45,966 nucleotides of DNA from Rheinheimera sp. (GTDB lineage: Bacteria > Pseudomonadota > Gammaproteobacteria > Enterobacterales > Alteromonadaceae): positions 1 to 45,966 of the forward strand of contig SSFI01000021.1 in assembly GCA_008015325.1 (NCBI GenBank). Reading direction: 5' to 3'. Below are positions 45,067 to 45,966 of the stretch, piece by piece. Position 1 is the stretch's first letter. The number at the start of each line of letters is the position of its first letter. The notes under the pieces were generated by a model. That model worked only from the letters and a program-made list of their open reading frames with translations. It was not told where the DNA came from and searched no databases. Made by a program: the position numbers and the translations under genes.

Positions 45067-45750
45067 ATGGCGCGTGGAATTAATAAAGTAATTTTGATCG
45101 GTAACTTAGGTGCAGATCCTGAAGTTCGTTACATGCCAACCGGCGGTGCTGTGGCCAATATCACCATTGCGACTTCAGAATCCTGGACTGACAAACAGAC
45201 CAATGAGAAAAAAGAACAGACCGAATGGCACCGTGTGGTGATCTATCAGCGTCTGGCCGAAATCGCCGGTGAATACCTGCGTAAAGGCAGCAAAGTGTAT
45301 ATCGAAGGTCGTCTGCGCACGCGCAAATGGCAGGATCAGCAAGGTGTCGAGCGTTACACCACTGAAATCATCGCCAACGAACTGCAAATGTTAGACGGCC
45401 GTGGCGAAGGCCAGGGCGCGCAAATGGGTGGCGCACCAGGCGCCGGTGCTGCAATGGGTGGTGCCGCTATGGGTGGCATGGCCGCGCCGGCACAAGGCTA
45501 CCAGGCACCACAAAACCGCGCACCGCAAGCCGCGCCTGCTGCACAGCAAAATTACAACCGGGCCCCGGCAGCACAGCAAGGCTTTAACCAGCCAGCTCCG
45601 GCGGCAGCGCCAGCCTATAATCAGGCCCCGGCACAACCGGCCTATAACCAGCCACAACAAGGTTTTAATCAGCCGCAACAAGGTGGTTTTGGTCAGCAAC
45701 GCGGCCCGATGGAACCGCCAATCGATTTCGATGACGATATTCCGTTCTGA
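45067..45750 (+). CDS. ssb: single-stranded DNA-binding protein
   Basis: A 227-residue SSB. The N-terminal OB fold spans residues 1-112 (start [20 protein letters not shown], with [20 protein letters not shown]). A long Gly/Ala/Gln/Pro/Asn-rich disordered linker follows, and the C-terminal acidic tip [11 protein letters not shown] docks RecQ, PriA, exonuclease I and other repair proteins. The linker makes it longer than the 178-residue E. coli protein. AGGAG (45055-45059) supports ATG 45067 rather than the ATG at 45061. It is likely co-transcribed with the MFS gene and also needed for repair alongside uvrA. Confidence 0.97.
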   Translation: MARGINKVILIGNLGADPEVRYMPTGGAVANITIATSESWTDKQTNEKKEQTEWHRVVIYQRLAEIAGEYLRKGSKVYIEGRLRTRKWQDQQGVERYTTEIIANELQMLDGRGEGQGAQMGGAPGAGAAMGGAAMGGMAAPAQGYQAPQNRAPQAAPAAQQNYNRAPAAQQGFNQPAPAAAPAYNQAPAQPAYNQPQQGFNQPQQGGFGQQRGPMEPPIDFDDDIPF

Positions 45751-45786
45751 GGACTACATAATCAGCAAATGTTGATTTAATAGTTT

Positions 45787-45812
45787 AAGGGCTTGTTTTA
45801 CAAGCCCTTTTT
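45787..45812 (+). terminator. intrinsic terminator after ssb
   Basis: AAGGGCTTG, a five-base loop and CAAGCCCTT followed by TTT form a nine-bp hairpin with a T run 37 bp after the ssb stop. Confidence 0.93.
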
Positions 45813-45833
45813 GTTTTCAACGAAAAAACAATG

Positions 45834-45862
45834 TTGACAAAAGAGCGCCTAGGAAATATACA
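45834..45862 (+). promoter_or_regulatory. consensus sigma-70 promoter for the gene at the right edge
   Basis: TTGACA (45834-45839), a 17-bp spacer and TATACA (45857-45862), 30 bp before an ATG. This is the best promoter match noticed in the window. Confidence 0.75.
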
Positions 45863-45891
45863 TAATGAAAATGTAGATAAAAAGGTGTGCA

Positions 45892-45966
45892 ATGTCATAC
45901 ATAAGAAATCTGATTTTTGGTAACGGTGAACGCTACCCTGTTGATTTGCAGGCAAAACTGATCCAC
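45892..45966 (+). CDS. 5' end of a gene cut by the window edge; possibly an integrase
   Basis: Twenty-five codons are visible (MSYIRNLIFGNGERYPVDLQ, then AKLIH) and the frame stays open to the end. A ribosome-binding site (AAAGGTG) and a consensus promoter precede it, so it is very probably a real gene. The opening resembles the N-terminal region of some phage-type tyrosine recombinases by memory, but 25 residues are too few to assign a family. The change to AT-rich sequence after the ssb terminator fits the start of an acquired element. Confidence 0.5.
   Translation, partial: MSYIRNLIFGNGERYPVDLQAKLIH

Overview
The window looks like chromosomal DNA from a gammaproteobacterium, most likely the Rheinheimera/Alishewanella/Arsukibacterium group or a close alteromonad-like relative. 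The reasons are the uvrA / MFS transporter / ssb neighbourhood, an Azotobacter-type 7Fe ferredoxin, an ArfA with an in-gene hairpin, lineage-typical small membrane proteins, and a GC content in the mid-50s percent by eye. This placement is inference, not a database result. No rRNA, tRNA, CRISPR array or insertion sequence was seen.

Layout. Positions 1-7.8 kb: a LysR regulator, a candidate ParB centromere site (parS), a GNAT acetyltransferase, a PuuB-like FAD oxidase, a two-gene ABC-2 exporter, fdxA and a COG2509 flavoprotein. 7.8-17.1 kb: a large hypothetical envelope protein, an Lrp-type regulator divergent from a YjeH-like amino-acid exporter, a small outer-membrane barrel, an S9 peptidase lipoprotein, a LysE exporter, a DUF1993 protein and an MFS transporter. 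17.2-25.8 kb: a periplasmic-sensing diguanylate cyclase, a chemoreceptor, a YdjM-like membrane protein, several hypothetical proteins, an M14 peptidase and a FrnE-like DsbA protein.

25.9-36.0 kb is the most interesting block. A secreted M1 aminopeptidase is followed by an overlapping small gene and a convergent arfA. Next comes an ABC exporter whose permease is fused to a second M1-type peptidase. Divergent from it is a LytS/LytTR two-component system. The shared intergenic region holds two 12-bp direct repeats at an exact 21-bp pitch, which is the geometry expected for a LytTR operator. Together these read as a self-contained sensing, export and proteolysis module.

36.0-46.0 kb: an EF-hand membrane protein, an AT-rich pocket with a Sel1-repeat gene and an apparent gene remnant, then uvrA. 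A near-perfect LexA box lies between uvrA and a divergent membrane diguanylate cyclase. A YajR-like MFS gene and ssb follow. After the ssb terminator, a consensus sigma-70 promoter drives a new gene that runs off the end and may begin a mobile element.

Most genes are ordinary housekeeping or accessory functions. Starts were chosen from ribosome-binding sites, and several are shorter than the longest open frame.
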